Positions 18,057 to 27,152 of a stretch of 64,000 nt of DNA are shown one piece after another. The notes beneath the pieces were generated by a model. It made no database searches. It saw only the letters and a program-made list of their open reading frames with translations, and was not told where the DNA came from. The first letter of the stretch is position 1; each line of letters begins with the position of its first letter. The stretch covers positions 67,081 to 131,080 of the forward strand of contig JACKDA010000005.1 in the NCBI GenBank assembly GCA_020633775.1, in the 5' to 3' direction. Made by a program: the position numbers and the translations under genes. This DNA comes from Gemmatimonadales bacterium. GTDB taxonomy: Bacteria; Gemmatimonadota; Gemmatimonadetes; Gemmatimonadales; GWC2-71-9.

Positions 18057-19427
18057 ATGCGCATCCCGAGTCTCCGCCTTGCCCTGTTGAGCGGCCTCCT
18101 GGTCCTGCTCCCCCCGCTTGGCGCCCAGTCGCCGACCCTCTCCCTCCGCGAGGCCCTTGGCCGCGCGACCTCCGATGCCTACTCGAACCGGGTCGCCGGC
18201 TCCCTGCACGAGGCGGCCCGCGCCCGCGCGGCCGCGGCCGGCCGGGGAGTGCTCCCGAGCGTGCGCGGGGAGCTGGGGGCGATCCGCACCGACGATCCGC
18301 TCGGGGCCTTCGGTTTCCTGCTGCGCCAGCGCGCCGTCACCCCCGCGGCGTTCGACCCCGCCGGCCTGAACCGGCCCGCGGCCCGAACGGACGTGGGCAC
18401 GGCGGTGATCGGCGAGATCCCGCTGCTCAACCTCGATGCCTGGTCCGGGCGGCGCGCTGCGCTGCGTGCAGCGGAGGCCGAGGGGGCGCGCGCCGACTGG
18501 ACGGCGGCCACGGTGCAGCTGGAGGTGGTGCAGGGGTACCTCGGCGCGGTCCTCGCCCGGGAACGTGCGGCGGTGCTCGCGGCCGCGGTGGCGGCAGCGC
18601 ATGCCCACCTGCGCCAGGCCGAGAGCGCGCTGCGGAACGGGGTGGTGACGCCGTCGGATGTGTTGCTCGCGCAGGTGCGACTTGGCGACCTCGAGACGCA
18701 GCAGCGATCGGCCGACCTCGAGGCGTGGGTGGCGCGCCGGCGCCTCGCGCTCCTCCTCGGCGCACCCGGCGACAGTGCCTTCGCGCTGCCGGGCATCCTG
18801 CCCGACGTGCCGGACGACGGACTGGTGGCGGACCTTCCGACCATCGAGAGGCGCGGCGACGTGCAGGCGGCGTCGCTTGATGCGGCCGCGGCAACCGCCG
18901 CCGCGACGAGCCGCGGCGCGGCGCTGCTGCCGCGCGTGAATGCCTTCGGTCGCTACGAGTGGCACGATCCCACGGCGCCGCTCGGCGGTCGTCCGATGTG
19001 GACCGTCGGCGTGATGGCCTCGTGGTCACCGTTCAGCGGAGGCGCCGAGTTGGCGGCGCGCCGCGAGGCGCGCGCCAGCGCGGACGCGGCGCGTACCGGT
19101 CGGGAGGCGCTCGAGGCGGGAGCCCGTCTCGAGGCCGCCGCGGCGGAGCGGGCACTCGCGGTGGCGCGACTGGCGGTGGCGAGCACGACGCGAGGCGCGG
19201 CGCAGGCCGTCGAGGCGCATCGCATCGTGGCCCGCAAGTACGAGGGCGGACTCGCCACGGTCGCCGAGCTCCTCGACGCGCAGGCGACGGCGCTCGGTGC
19301 CGACCTCGCGGCGTCGCGGGCCCGACACGATCTCCTCCTGGCGCTGGCCACGCTCCGGCATGTCCGTGGCGCCGATCTCATGCCCCTCGCCGCGCAGCTC
19401 GATGCGGCGATGTCAACTCCGGAGTGA
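18057..19427 (+). CDS. TolC-like outer-membrane efflux protein (RND operon 1)
   Basis: The protein has 456 residues. The signal peptide is MRIPSLRLALLSGLLVLLPPLGAQ. Two repeated OEP halves of long Ala/Arg/Glu-rich coiled helices are visible, with typical barrel-strand stretches 'VNAFGRYEWHDPTAPLGGRP' and 'WTVGVMASWSPFSGG', and the family helix 'RIVARKYEGGLATVAELLDAQ'. It forms the outer-membrane exit duct of a tripartite pump. It is the first gene of the five-gene operon (18057-24115), and the start coincides with the predicted transcription start. The next gene begins 5 bp downstream. Confidence 0.9.
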   Translation: MRIPSLRLALLSGLLVLLPPLGAQSPTLSLREALGRATSDAYSNRVAGSLHEAARARAAAAGRGVLPSVRGELGAIRTDDPLGAFGFLLRQRAVTPAAFDPAGLNRPAARTDVGTAVIGEIPLLNLDAWSGRRAALRAAEAEGARADWTAATVQLEVVQGYLGAVLARERAAVLAAAVAAAHAHLRQAESALRNGVVTPSDVLLAQVRLGDLETQQRSADLEAWVARRRLALLLGAPGDSAFALPGILPDVPDDGLVADLPTIERRGDVQAASLDAAAATAAATSRGAALLPRVNAFGRYEWHDPTAPLGGRPMWTVGVMASWSPFSGGAELAARREARASADAARTGREALEAGARLEAAAAERALAVARLAVASTTRGAAQAVEAHRIVARKYEGGLATVAELLDAQATALGADLAASRARHDLLLALATLRHVRGADLMPLAAQLDAAMSTPE

Positions 19428-19432
19428 CCCCG

Positions 19433-20443
19433 ATGCGTGCTGGTTTCCTTCCTGGTGTCCTCGCGCTGGCCGCGGCCTGCGGTGGTCCGACCCCGGAGGC
19501 GGTCGCGCCGCCGCCCACCAGCGGTCGCGCGGTGGCGGTCGTGGACACGGTGATGACCGCGACGGTCGAGGCCGTCGGCGTGGCGGCGCCGCGGGAGAGT
19601 GCGACGCTGTCGACGCGGCTGATGGCCCGGGTGACCGAGGTCACGGTCGTCGAGGGCCAGCCGGTGCAGGCCGGTCAGCTGCTCGTGCGGCTCGACGTCG
19701 CCGACCTGATCGCGAAGCAGCGCCAGGCGGAGGCCGCCGCGGCCGATGCGGTGGCGCAGCGCGACCTCGCCCGACTCACCGCGACGCGGATGCGGGCCTT
19801 GCTGGCCGACAGCGCCGCGCCGCGCGCCCAGGTCGACCTCGCCGAGGCGGGGCTGGCACGCGCGGAGGCGGGGGTGCGGGCGACCGAGGCCGCGCTCGCG
19901 GAGCTCGGGGCGACGCTGACCTACGGTGAGATCCGCGCGCCGTTCGACGGGATCGTGGCCTCGCGCAGCGTCGACGTCGGTGATTTCGTGGCGCCGGGCA
20001 CGCCGGTGATGGTGGTGGATCGTCGCGGCGAGTTGCGGGTCGCGGCGACGGTCGCGGCACCGCTGGCGGCCGGACTCCGGCCCGGCGACAGTCTCGTGGC
20101 GGTGGTCGAGGGTGATGCCGTCGGAGCACGGATCGAGGGGATCGCCCGCGGTGGCGGTGGGACGTACACGATCAACGCCCTCGTGGCCAATCCGGGCGGC
20201 GCGATCCTGCCGGGGAGTGCGGCGACCCTGCGCCTCCCCACGGCCGAGCGGCGCGTGCTCCTCGTTCCCGCGACGGCGGTCACCTCCACTGGCGATCTGC
20301 ACGCCGTGCGACGGCGCACGGCGAGCGGCGACCTCCACACCATCGTCCGGCTCGGGCCGACCGTCGACGATCGGGTCGAGGTGGTGGCCGGGCTGGTGCG
20401 CGGGGACAGCGTCGTGCTCGCGGCCGACGCGGGGACGGACTGA
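19433..20443 (+). CDS. RND periplasmic adaptor (membrane fusion protein), lipoprotein
   Basis: The protein has 336 residues. A short N-terminal hydrophobic stretch ending in the lipobox-like A-A-A-C ('LALAAACGGP') suggests a lipid anchor. The HlyD/AcrA-type layout is clear: lipoyl half 1 ('LSTRLMARVTEVTVVEGQPV', 'AGQLLVRLDV'), a long coiled coil (about residues 85-155), lipoyl half 2 ('GEIRAPFDGIVASRSVDVGD'), then beta-barrel and membrane-proximal domains. It bridges the pump and the outer-membrane channel. ATG 19433 follows the GGAGTGA end of the upstream gene. The stop shares one base with the pump start (TGATG). Confidence 0.9.
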   Translation: MRAGFLPGVLALAAACGGPTPEAVAPPPTSGRAVAVVDTVMTATVEAVGVAAPRESATLSTRLMARVTEVTVVEGQPVQAGQLLVRLDVADLIAKQRQAEAAAADAVAQRDLARLTATRMRALLADSAAPRAQVDLAEAGLARAEAGVRATEAALAELGATLTYGEIRAPFDGIVASRSVDVGDFVAPGTPVMVVDRRGELRVAATVAAPLAAGLRPGDSLVAVVEGDAVGARIEGIARGGGGTYTINALVANPGGAILPGSAATLRLPTAERRVLLVPATAVTSTGDLHAVRRRTASGDLHTIVRLGPTVDDRVEVVAGLVRGDSVVLAADAGTD

Positions 20444-23400
20444 TGGGCATCGCCGGTCGGGTTGCGGCGGCGTGGCTGCATTCGAAGCTGACGCCGCTGG
20501 TGACCATCGCCTCGCTCGCCGTCGGCGGCCTCGCCATCGTGGCGACGCCGCGGGAGGAGGAGCCGCAGATCTCCGTCCCGATGATCGACGTGATGACCCG
20601 CCTGCCGGGCGCGGACCCGCTGGAGGTCGAGGAGACCGTCCTGCGACCGATCGAGCGCCGGATGCGGGAGATCGCCGGGGTGGAGCACGTGTACGGGCTC
20701 GCGGGTGAGGGGTGGGCGATGGCGACCGTGCGCTTCGCGGTCGGTGAACCCCAGGACCTGAGCGTGAGCAAGGTGCACGCGAAGCTGCAGGCCGGCCTCG
20801 ACCAGCTCCCGCCGGGCGTGATGCCGCCGCTCGTGACGCCGCACTCGATCGATGACGTGCCCGTCCTCGCCCTCACCCTGCACGGCGCCGGGCTCGACGC
20901 CGAGGCGCTGCGCGCGATCGCGGCACACCTCGAGGACGAGTTGCGCACGATTCCGGACGTCGCCCGCACCTTCACGATCGGGGGCGCCCCCCGGCAGGTC
21001 CGGGTCACCCTCGATCCGGCCCGGCTCGCGGCGACCGGCGTCTCCGCGGGCGAGGTCGTCGCGGCGCTGCAGGGTGGGGCGGGTCGACGGCAGGCGGGCG
21101 AACTCACCACCGCCTCGGGCGTGCTCCTCGTCGAGGTCGGCGCGCCGATCGTGACGGCGGCCGACGCGGCGGGCGTGATCGTCGCGTCGCGCGGCGGCCG
21201 CGCGATTCCGCTGGGTGCCGTCGCGACCGTCGTCGAGGCACCGCCGGAGGCGGACACGCATGTCGGGCACGCCGACGCGACCCACGCGGGACCGGCGGTC
21301 ACCCTGGCGCTCGCCAAGCGGCCCGGGGCCAATGCCACGACCGTCACCCATGCCGCCCTCGAACGGGTCGGGGCGGCTCGCGGCCGGCTCATCCCCGACG
21401 GCGTGCAGGTGAGCGTGACCCGGGACTACGGCGAGACCGCCTCGGAGAAGGCCTCCGAGCTGATCCTCCACCTCGTGATCGCGACCCTGTCGGTGACCGT
21501 GCTGATCGGGCTCTTCCTCGGCTGGCGCGAGGCCCTCGTGGTGCTCGTGGCCGTCCCGGTCACGCTCGCCCTCACCCTCTTCGTGTACTACCTGCTCGGC
21601 TACACCCTGAACCGGATCACGCTGTTCGCGCTGATCTTCTCGATCGGCATCCTCGTCGACGATGCGATCGTGGTGGTGGAGAACATCTACCGCCACCTGA
21701 GCATGGGCGGGCGCGATCCCGATGCGGCGGCGCTCGAGGGGGTCGACGAGGTCGGCAACCCGACGATCCTCGCCACCTTCACCGTCATCGCGGCGATCCT
21801 GCCGATGGCGTTCGTGTCGGGGATGATGGGGCCCTACATGCGGCCGATCCCGATCGGCGCGTCCGCGGCGATGCTCGCCTCGCTCGGGGTCGCGTTCATC
21901 ATCACCCCGTGGCTGGCGCTGAAGCTGCTCGCCGGCCACGTGCAGGCCGGCACGCACGAGGCGACCGCGGCTCCCGTGGCGGATGGGCGTTACGCCCGGC
22001 TGATGCGCGGGCTCCTCGAGCGGCCGGGGCGCCGACGGATGGTCTATCTCGGCACCGTGCTCCTGCTGCTGGGCTCGATGGCGTTGCTCGCCGTGCGGCT
22101 GGTGCAGGTCAAGATGCTGCCGTTCGACAACAAGTCCGAGTTCCAGGTCGTGCTCGACTTCCCCGAGGGGACGCCGCTCGAGACCACGACCGCCGTGGCC
22201 GACGAGGTCGCCGCCGCGGTCCGGCAGGTCCCGGAGGTGGTGAGCACGGAGACGTACGCGGGGACCGCGGCGCCGTTCAACTTCAATGGCCTGGTGCGGC
22301 ACTACTTCCTGCGCCGGGGGCCCAACGTCGCCGATGTCCAGGTGAACCTGCTGCCCAAGGGGGAGCGCTCGCGGCAGAGCCACGAGATCGCGGTCGCGGT
22401 CCGGCCGCTGGTCGAAGCGGTCGCGTCGCGCCACGGCGTGCGCGCCAAGGTCGCGGAGATCCCCCCGGGCCCGCCGGTGCTGAGCACCCTCGTCGCCGAG
22501 GTGTACGGCCCGGACGACGCCACCCGCATGGCCGCGGCGGAACGGGTGCGTGCGGTGATGGAGGCGACCCCTGGGGTGGTCGACATCGACTGGTCGATCG
22601 AGGCGCCGCAGCAGCGCGTGGTGCTGCGGGTCGACCGCGCCCGCGCCGGCGCCGCCGGCGTGGCGGTCGAGCAGGTGACCGACGTCCTCGCGCTGGGGCT
22701 GTCGGGGATGCCGGTCGGCCGGGCGGCGCAACCGACGGCGCGGGAGCCGGTGCTGATCGTGCCGCGCCTCGGCGCCGCCGATCGCCGCGACCTCTCGGCC
22801 CTGCTCGCGCTGCAGGTCGCCACGCCGACCGGGCCGATGCCGCTCGCGCGCTTCGTCACCGTCGACAGCACCCATCGCACCCCGTCGCGGCAGTCGCGGA
22901 ACCTGCGCCCGCTGGTGTACGTGACCGCGGAGGTCGCGGGGACCATCGAGTCGCCCGTGTACGCGATCCTCGCGATGAATCGCGTCCTCGACACGGTCCG
23001 CGTCGCGGGCCGGCCGATCGCCCGGTACAATGCGGTCCAGCCCGAGCACCTCGACGAACTCGCGCTGAAGTGGGACGGCGAGTGGCAGGTGACCATCGAG
23101 GTGTTCCGCGACCTCGGCCTCGCGTTCGCGGTGGTCCTGCTGCTGATCTACCTGCTCGTGGTCGGCTGGTTCCAGTCCTACACGATCCCGCTGGTGATCA
23201 TGGCCCCGATTCCGCTCACGCTGGTCGGGATCCTTCCCGGGCATGCCGCGAGCGGCGCGTTCTTCACCGCGACCTCGATGATCGGGATGATCGCCCTCGC
23301 CGGGATCATCGTCCGCAACTCGATCCTGCTGGTCGACTTCATCCAGCTCGCCGAGGCGCGGGGGCAGCGGCTGGAGGACGCGGTGATCGAGGCGGGGGCG

Positions 23401-23598
23401 GTGCGGTTCCGGCCGATCGCGCTGACCGCCGCCGCGGTGGTCATCGGCGGCCTCGTGATGGTGCTCGATCCGATCTTCCAGGGGCTGGCGGTGGCGCTGA
23501 TGAGCGGCGCGATCGCCGCGACCGCCCTGACCATGGTGCTCGTGCCCCTGCTCTACTGGGAGCTGATGCGCCGACGCCGCGAGGAGGCGACCCCATGA
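20443..23598 (+). CDS. RND efflux pump, inner-membrane transporter (operon 1)
   Basis: The protein has 1051 residues, normal for an AcrB/MmpL-like RND pump, with the two-fold repeat of six-helix bundles and large periplasmic loops. Helix-4 proton-relay residues are visible in 'GILVDDAIVVVENIYRH'. Other landmarks are 'EEPQISVPMIDVMTRLPGAD' near the N terminus, 'VEETVLRPIERRMREIAGVE', and the second-half 'LAGIIVRNSILLVDFIQLAE'. The divergent N-terminal half and the PG0541-like partner downstream place it with the FCB-type export pumps rather than classic AcrB. The substrate is not predictable. It overlaps the adaptor gene by one base and the next gene by four bases, so all are translated together. 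Confidence 0.93.
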   Translation: MGIAGRVAAAWLHSKLTPLVTIASLAVGGLAIVATPREEEPQISVPMIDVMTRLPGADPLEVEETVLRPIERRMREIAGVEHVYGLAGEGWAMATVRFAVGEPQDLSVSKVHAKLQAGLDQLPPGVMPPLVTPHSIDDVPVLALTLHGAGLDAEALRAIAAHLEDELRTIPDVARTFTIGGAPRQVRVTLDPARLAATGVSAGEVVAALQGGAGRRQAGELTTASGVLLVEVGAPIVTAADAAGVIVASRGGRAIPLGAVATVVEAPPEADTHVGHADATHAGPAVTLALAKRPGANATTVTHAALERVGAARGRLIPDGVQVSVTRDYGETASEKASELILHLVIATLSVTVLIGLFLGWREALVVLVAVPVTLALTLFVYYLLGYTLNRITLFALIFSIGILVDDAIVVVENIYRHLSMGGRDPDAAALEGVDEVGNPTILATFTVIAAILPMAFVSGMMGPYMRPIPIGASAAMLASLGVAFIITPWLALKLLAGHVQAGTHEATAAPVADGRYARLMRGLLERPGRRRMVYLGTVLLLLGSMALLAVRLVQVKMLPFDNKSEFQVVLDFPEGTPLETTTAVADEVAAAVRQVPEVVSTETYAGTAAPFNFNGLVRHYFLRRGPNVADVQVNLLPKGERSRQSHEIAVAVRPLVEAVASRHGVRAKVAEIPPGPPVLSTLVAEVYGPDDATRMAAAERVRAVMEATPGVVDIDWSIEAPQQRVVLRVDRARAGAAGVAVEQVTDVLALGLSGMPVGRAAQPTAREPVLIVPRLGAADRRDLSALLALQVATPTGPMPLARFVTVDSTHRTPSRQSRNLRPLVYVTAEVAGTIESPVYAILAMNRVLDTVRVAGRPIARYNAVQPEHLDELALKWDGEWQVTIEVFRDLGLAFAVVLLLIYLLVVGWFQSYTIPLVIMAPIPLTLVGILPGHAASGAFFTATSMIGMIALAGIIVRNSILLVDFIQLAEARGQRLEDAVIEAGAVRFRPIALTAAAVVIGGLVMVLDPIFQGLAVALMSGAIAATALTMVLVPLLYWELMRRRREEATP

Positions 23599-23885
23599 AG
23601 CTGCTGCTCTTCCTCTACCAGGGTTCCCGCCCCGACCAGCTGCACGACCTGGTGCGGGACCTCGGCCTCGTCGGCCACACCGACCTCGGGCGGGTGCATG
23701 GCGCCGGCGAGACCGGGCGTCGCGAGGGAACCCGCGCCCACCCGGGGAGCGGCTCGGCGATGTTCAGCGTCGTCGAGGCCGAGCGGGTCGCGGCCGTCCT
23801 GTCGGACGCCCGGGCCGCCGCGGCCGCGCTCCCGAGCGGTGAACGACTCCACTGCTTCGTCCTGCCGGTCGAGGCGATGCTCTGA
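23595..23885 (+). CDS. P-II-like transporter-associated protein (PG0541-like)
   Basis: The protein has 96 residues and overlaps the pump gene by 4 bp (ATGA). The N terminus 'MKLLLFLYQGSRPDQLHDLV' and C terminus 'ERLHCFVLPVEAML' match small ferredoxin-fold, P-II-like proteins that accompany RND pumps in Bacteroidetes-group bacteria; the central 'GAGETGRREGTRAHPGSGSA' would be the flexible T-loop. It probably senses a ligand or partners the pump in the cytoplasm. The position directly after an RND gene is the main support. Confidence 0.75.
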   Translation: MKLLLFLYQGSRPDQLHDLVRDLGLVGHTDLGRVHGAGETGRREGTRAHPGSGSAMFSVVEAERVAAVLSDARAAAAALPSGERLHCFVLPVEAML

Positions 23886-23911
23886 ACCCTGATTCACGAG
23901 GAATCCTGCGC

Positions 23912-24115
23912 ATGTGTCCCGATGGCATCATTCGTCGCTTCGCCGGCGTGTTCGTGCTCGTCTCGCTCGCCCTCGGGTGGTGGGTCCACCCGGGGTGGTT
24001 CCTGTTCACCGCCTTCGTGGGCGTGAACCTCGTGCAGTCGAGCTTCACCGCCTTCTGCCCGCTCGAGCGCATCCTCGGGCGGTTCGGCGTGCTGGGGTGC
24101 ACCCCGCGGCGGTGA
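23912..24115 (+). CDS. DUF2892-type small inner-membrane protein
   Basis: The protein has 67 residues with two transmembrane helices (about 9-25 and 28-45) and Cys residues in 'AFCPLERILGRFGVLGC'. This is the C-terminal membrane module found in YgaP-like proteins (DUF2892), here as a stand-alone gene. It starts 26 bp after the P-II-like gene and closes the efflux operon. The role is unknown. The conserved C-P-L-E and following Cys are the family hallmark. Confidence 0.8.
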   Translation: MCPDGIIRRFAGVFVLVSLALGWWVHPGWFLFTAFVGVNLVQSSFTAFCPLERILGRFGVLGCTPRR

Positions 24116-24202
24116 GGGGTGGCGTGTCCGGTCCTTCCGGACGGGCGTGACGACGACGAACTTTCGGGCCTCGCCCCCGTTCCCGTTCGCCGAGGTCCGC
24201 GC

Positions 24203-25942
24203 ATGCGCTCCATCACGCTCGTCCTGCTCTGCACGCTGGTGACCCTGCCCGTCGCCGCCCAGGCGCGCGATTCGGTCGTCCCCGACCTCGCCGCGCTGCT
24301 CGCGCGCCCGCGGAGCGAACTGGTGCCGTTGCTCGAGCGCTGGGCGACGGACCGCCAGGCGCTCGGCCGGCGCTACACCGTCGACTATTCGCCGCAGCGA
24401 CGCGCGCGGTTCCGGTCGTTTCACGCCGCGTGGCATGACTCCCTTGCGGCGTTGCCGTTCGAACGGCTGACGCGGCCCGCCCAGGTCGACTGGCTGCTCC
24501 TCGACAATCGCCTCCGGCACGAGCTCGCCCTGCTCGATCGCGAGGAGCGGCTGGCGACCGAGATGGCGCCGGTGCTGCCGTTCGCCGCCACCCTCTTCGA
24601 CCTGCTCGAGACGCGCCGCCGCCTCGTGCGCCCCGATCCCGCCATGGCCGCGCGCCAGCTCGAGGCGATGACCGCGAGTCTCGCGGCCGCGCGCACGGCG
24701 ATGGCGACGCCGGCCAACCGTCCCACGCGGGTCGTCGCGCTCCGCGCCGCGGAGGCGGTGGCCGACCTGCGGCGCGAGTTCCAGGGGTGGCTCCGCTTCT
24801 ACCAGGGCTACGACGCCGAGATGACCTGGTGGATCGCGGAGCCGGCGAAGCGCTTCGACGAGGCACTCGTCGGCTGGCGGCGGTACCTCCGTGAGCAGCT
24901 GGTGGGGGCGAAGGAGGGCGAGGACGAGCCGATCGTGGGCGACCCGATCGGCGCCGACGGCCTCGCCGAGGAGCTGCGGGCCGAGATGATCGCCTACACG
25001 CCGGCCGAGTTGATCGCGCTCGCGGAGCGCGAGTACGCCGGGCTCGTGGTCGAGGCGCGTCGGGCCGCGCGCGAGATGGGGTTCGGCGATGACTGGAAGG
25101 CCGCCGCCGAGCGCGTCAAGGACGACTTCGCCCCGGTGGGAACCCAGGCGCTCGCGGTCCGCGACATGGCGCGCGAGGCGATCACCTGGGTCGAGACGCG
25201 TGACCTCGTCACCGTGCCGCCGCTCGCCAAGGAGATCTGGCGGATGGAGATGATGTCGGCCGAGCAGCAGAAGGTCTCCCCGTTCTTCCTCGGCGGCGAG
25301 GTGATCCTGGTCTCGTCCCCGACCGACGGGATGACCGACGCCGAGAAGCGGATGACGCTGCGCGCCAACAACCTGCACGGCTCCCGCGCGACCGTGCAGC
25401 ACGAGCTGATCCCCGGCCATCACCTGCAGGGGTTCGCGGCGGCCCGCAATGGCACCGCGCGCGGGATCTTCGGCACCCCGTTCTACACCGAGGGATGGGC
25501 GCTCTGGTGGGAGCTGCACCTCTGGGACCTCGGCTTTCCGCTGACGCCCGAGAACCGGATGGGGATGCTCTTCTGGCGGATGCACCGGGCCGCTCGGATC
25601 ATCTTCTCGCTCCGGTTCCACCTCGGCGAGTGGACCCCCGAGCAGTGCATTGATTTCCTGGTGGACGCGGTCGGGCATGAGCGCGCGAGCGCGACCGGCG
25701 AGGTGCGTCGCTCGTTCAACGGCACCTACTCGCCGCTCTACCAGGCGGGCTACCTGCTGGGGGGGATGCAGCTGCGGTCGGTCTTCGGCGAGCTCGTCAC
25801 CGAGGGCCGGATGTCGGAGCGGGCCTTCCATGATGCGGTGCTCGAGGTGGGGCCGATGCCGATCGCGATGGTGCGCGCGCTGCTCGATCCGCGGGTGCCG
25901 CTGACCCGCGACGGCGCCCCGGCCTGGCGGTTCGCCCCGTGA
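24203..25942 (+). CDS. Secreted DUF885 family metallopeptidase-like protein
   Basis: The protein has 579 residues. The signal peptide is MRSITLVLLCTLVTLPVAAQA. The DUF885 zinc-like site is 'QHELIPGHHLQGF' (H400, E401, H406, H407), with the second conserved block 'TPFYTEGWALWWELHLWDLG' 35 residues later supplying the third ligand (Glu). The preceding helical domain carries 'AYTPAELIALAEREYAGLV'. Members are presumed gluzincin peptidases, and secretion suggests nutrient peptide cleavage. GTG of the next gene overlaps its stop (GTGA). Confidence 0.9.
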   Translation: MRSITLVLLCTLVTLPVAAQARDSVVPDLAALLARPRSELVPLLERWATDRQALGRRYTVDYSPQRRARFRSFHAAWHDSLAALPFERLTRPAQVDWLLLDNRLRHELALLDREERLATEMAPVLPFAATLFDLLETRRRLVRPDPAMAARQLEAMTASLAAARTAMATPANRPTRVVALRAAEAVADLRREFQGWLRFYQGYDAEMTWWIAEPAKRFDEALVGWRRYLREQLVGAKEGEDEPIVGDPIGADGLAEELRAEMIAYTPAELIALAEREYAGLVVEARRAAREMGFGDDWKAAAERVKDDFAPVGTQALAVRDMAREAITWVETRDLVTVPPLAKEIWRMEMMSAEQQKVSPFFLGGEVILVSSPTDGMTDAEKRMTLRANNLHGSRATVQHELIPGHHLQGFAAARNGTARGIFGTPFYTEGWALWWELHLWDLGFPLTPENRMGMLFWRMHRAARIIFSLRFHLGEWTPEQCIDFLVDAVGHERASATGEVRRSFNGTYSPLYQAGYLLGGMQLRSVFGELVTEGRMSERAFHDAVLEVGPMPIAMVRALLDPRVPLTRDGAPAWRFAP

Positions 25943-26991
25943 CGCCGCAGCAGCGGATCCGCCGGATCCTCGGTTTCCGCGACGAGGTCGCCGCGCTGGT
26001 GGCCGAGGGCGCGGTCGGTGCGGACGACCCGGTGCTCGCGGCGATCGGGCGGCATCACGACGCCGTGCTGCGCGAGCTCGGGCGCGACGAGGCGCTCGAC
26101 CTCAATCGCGAGGAGGCCCGCCTCTCCGCCGGGATGCGACTCGCCACCCTCCTCGGCGCCGCGGCACTCTCGATCGCCTGGGCGATGTTCGTCGCCTCGG
26201 TCTGGGATCACCTCGGCGCCGGCGCGAAGCTGGCGCTGGTCTGGGTGCCACCGCTCCTCCTCGTCCCGGCGATCGCCGTGGCGGCCCGGCGCGACCGCTC
26301 CGGCTACATCGCCAACATCGTGGCCGTGGTGGCGAGCATCGCGCTGGCGGTCGCCAGTCCGGCGACGCTCGAGCTCTACCAGCTGCCCGATGCGCGCTGG
26401 CCGTTCTTCCTCGTCGGCTGGTTCGCGATGCTGATCGCGATGCGCTGGCGACTTCTCCTGCCCCAGATCATCGGGATCGTCGCGCTCGGGCTCGGGTTCT
26501 GGTCGCTCGACGGCCTCCGGCGGGGCGTCGACCTCGGGCACTCGCTCCAGTACGGGGAACCGGTCCTCCTCGGGGGGCTGCTCGCGTTCGTCTTCGCCCG
26601 GTCGCCGCTCGTCGGGCCGCCGCTGTTCCGGCTCTCGTGGCGGATCGCGGGGACGTTCGCGGTGGTGATGGCGCTGTTGGTGATGGGGATCAACGGCGCC
26701 TTCTCCTGGCTCGGCCAAGGGGCGGCGACCGAGGGGATCTACCAGGTGGTCGGCTTCGGGGCCTTCGTCGCCATGACCTGGCTCGGGCTCCGGCGCGACG
26801 ACCTCGTACTGGCGCGCGGCGGAGGGATCGCGCTCGTCGTCTATCTGCTCTTCCGGATGTTCGACTGGTTCTGGGACACGATCCCCGACTGGCTCTTCTT
26901 CCTGGTGATGGGCGGCTTCGCGTTCGGCGTCCTGCTCGTGCTGCGGCGGGTGCGGCTCCGCGGGCGGCAGGGCGGGATCCGGCCAGCCTGA
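25939..26991 (+). CDS. Polytopic membrane protein (DUF2157-like)
   Basis: The protein has 350 residues from a GTG overlapping the upstream stop. Residues 1-65 are a soluble helical region ('RIRRILGFRDEVAALVAEGA'). About ten hydrophobic helices follow in the arrangement seen in DUF2157/DUF4401-type membrane proteins, including 'LATLLGAAALSIAWAMFVAS', 'NIVAVVASIALAVASPATLE' and 'WLFFLVMGGFAFGVLLVLRR'. It ends in an Arg-rich tail. The function is unknown. Translational coupling to the DUF885 gene is the only functional hint. Confidence 0.75.
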   Translation: MTPQQRIRRILGFRDEVAALVAEGAVGADDPVLAAIGRHHDAVLRELGRDEALDLNREEARLSAGMRLATLLGAAALSIAWAMFVASVWDHLGAGAKLALVWVPPLLLVPAIAVAARRDRSGYIANIVAVVASIALAVASPATLELYQLPDARWPFFLVGWFAMLIAMRWRLLLPQIIGIVALGLGFWSLDGLRRGVDLGHSLQYGEPVLLGGLLAFVFARSPLVGPPLFRLSWRIAGTFAVVMALLVMGINGAFSWLGQGAATEGIYQVVGFGAFVAMTWLGLRRDDLVLARGGGIALVVYLLFRMFDWFWDTIPDWLFFLVMGGFAFGVLLVLRRVRLRGRQGGIRPA

Positions 26992-27054
26992 CACCACCGC
27001 TTGCCAACTCGGCACGGCCCCCGGCCGGAGTCTGCCAGCCTCGGCAGACCCGGT

Positions 27055-27071
27055 CTGGCACGGCCGATGCC
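27055..27071 (+). promoter_or_regulatory. Sigma-54-like -24/-12 promoter upstream of hsp20
   Basis: CTGGCACGGCCGATGCC fits YTGGCACGrNNNTTGCW at all but two positions, with GG at 27057-27058 and GC at 27069-27070 in the required -24/-12 spacing. It lies 82 bp before the hsp20 ATG. Just upstream are two similar dyads, TGCCAACTCGGCA (27003-27015) and TCTGCC-N6-GGCAGA (27031-27048), which could be activator sites. Confidence 0.6.
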
Positions 27072-27152
27072 CCTCCGAGGTGCGGACGGCGGACGCAGCC
27101 GCCGATGACCCAACGTCACCGCAGTGCCCGTGCTGGGCAGGAGGAGGATCCC

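Noticed and set aside
19921..23244. A 1107-codon minus-strand open frame opposite RND operon 1
   Set aside because: The translation is Arg/His/Asp-rich low complexity with no motifs, while the plus strand encodes a complete pump and adaptor.
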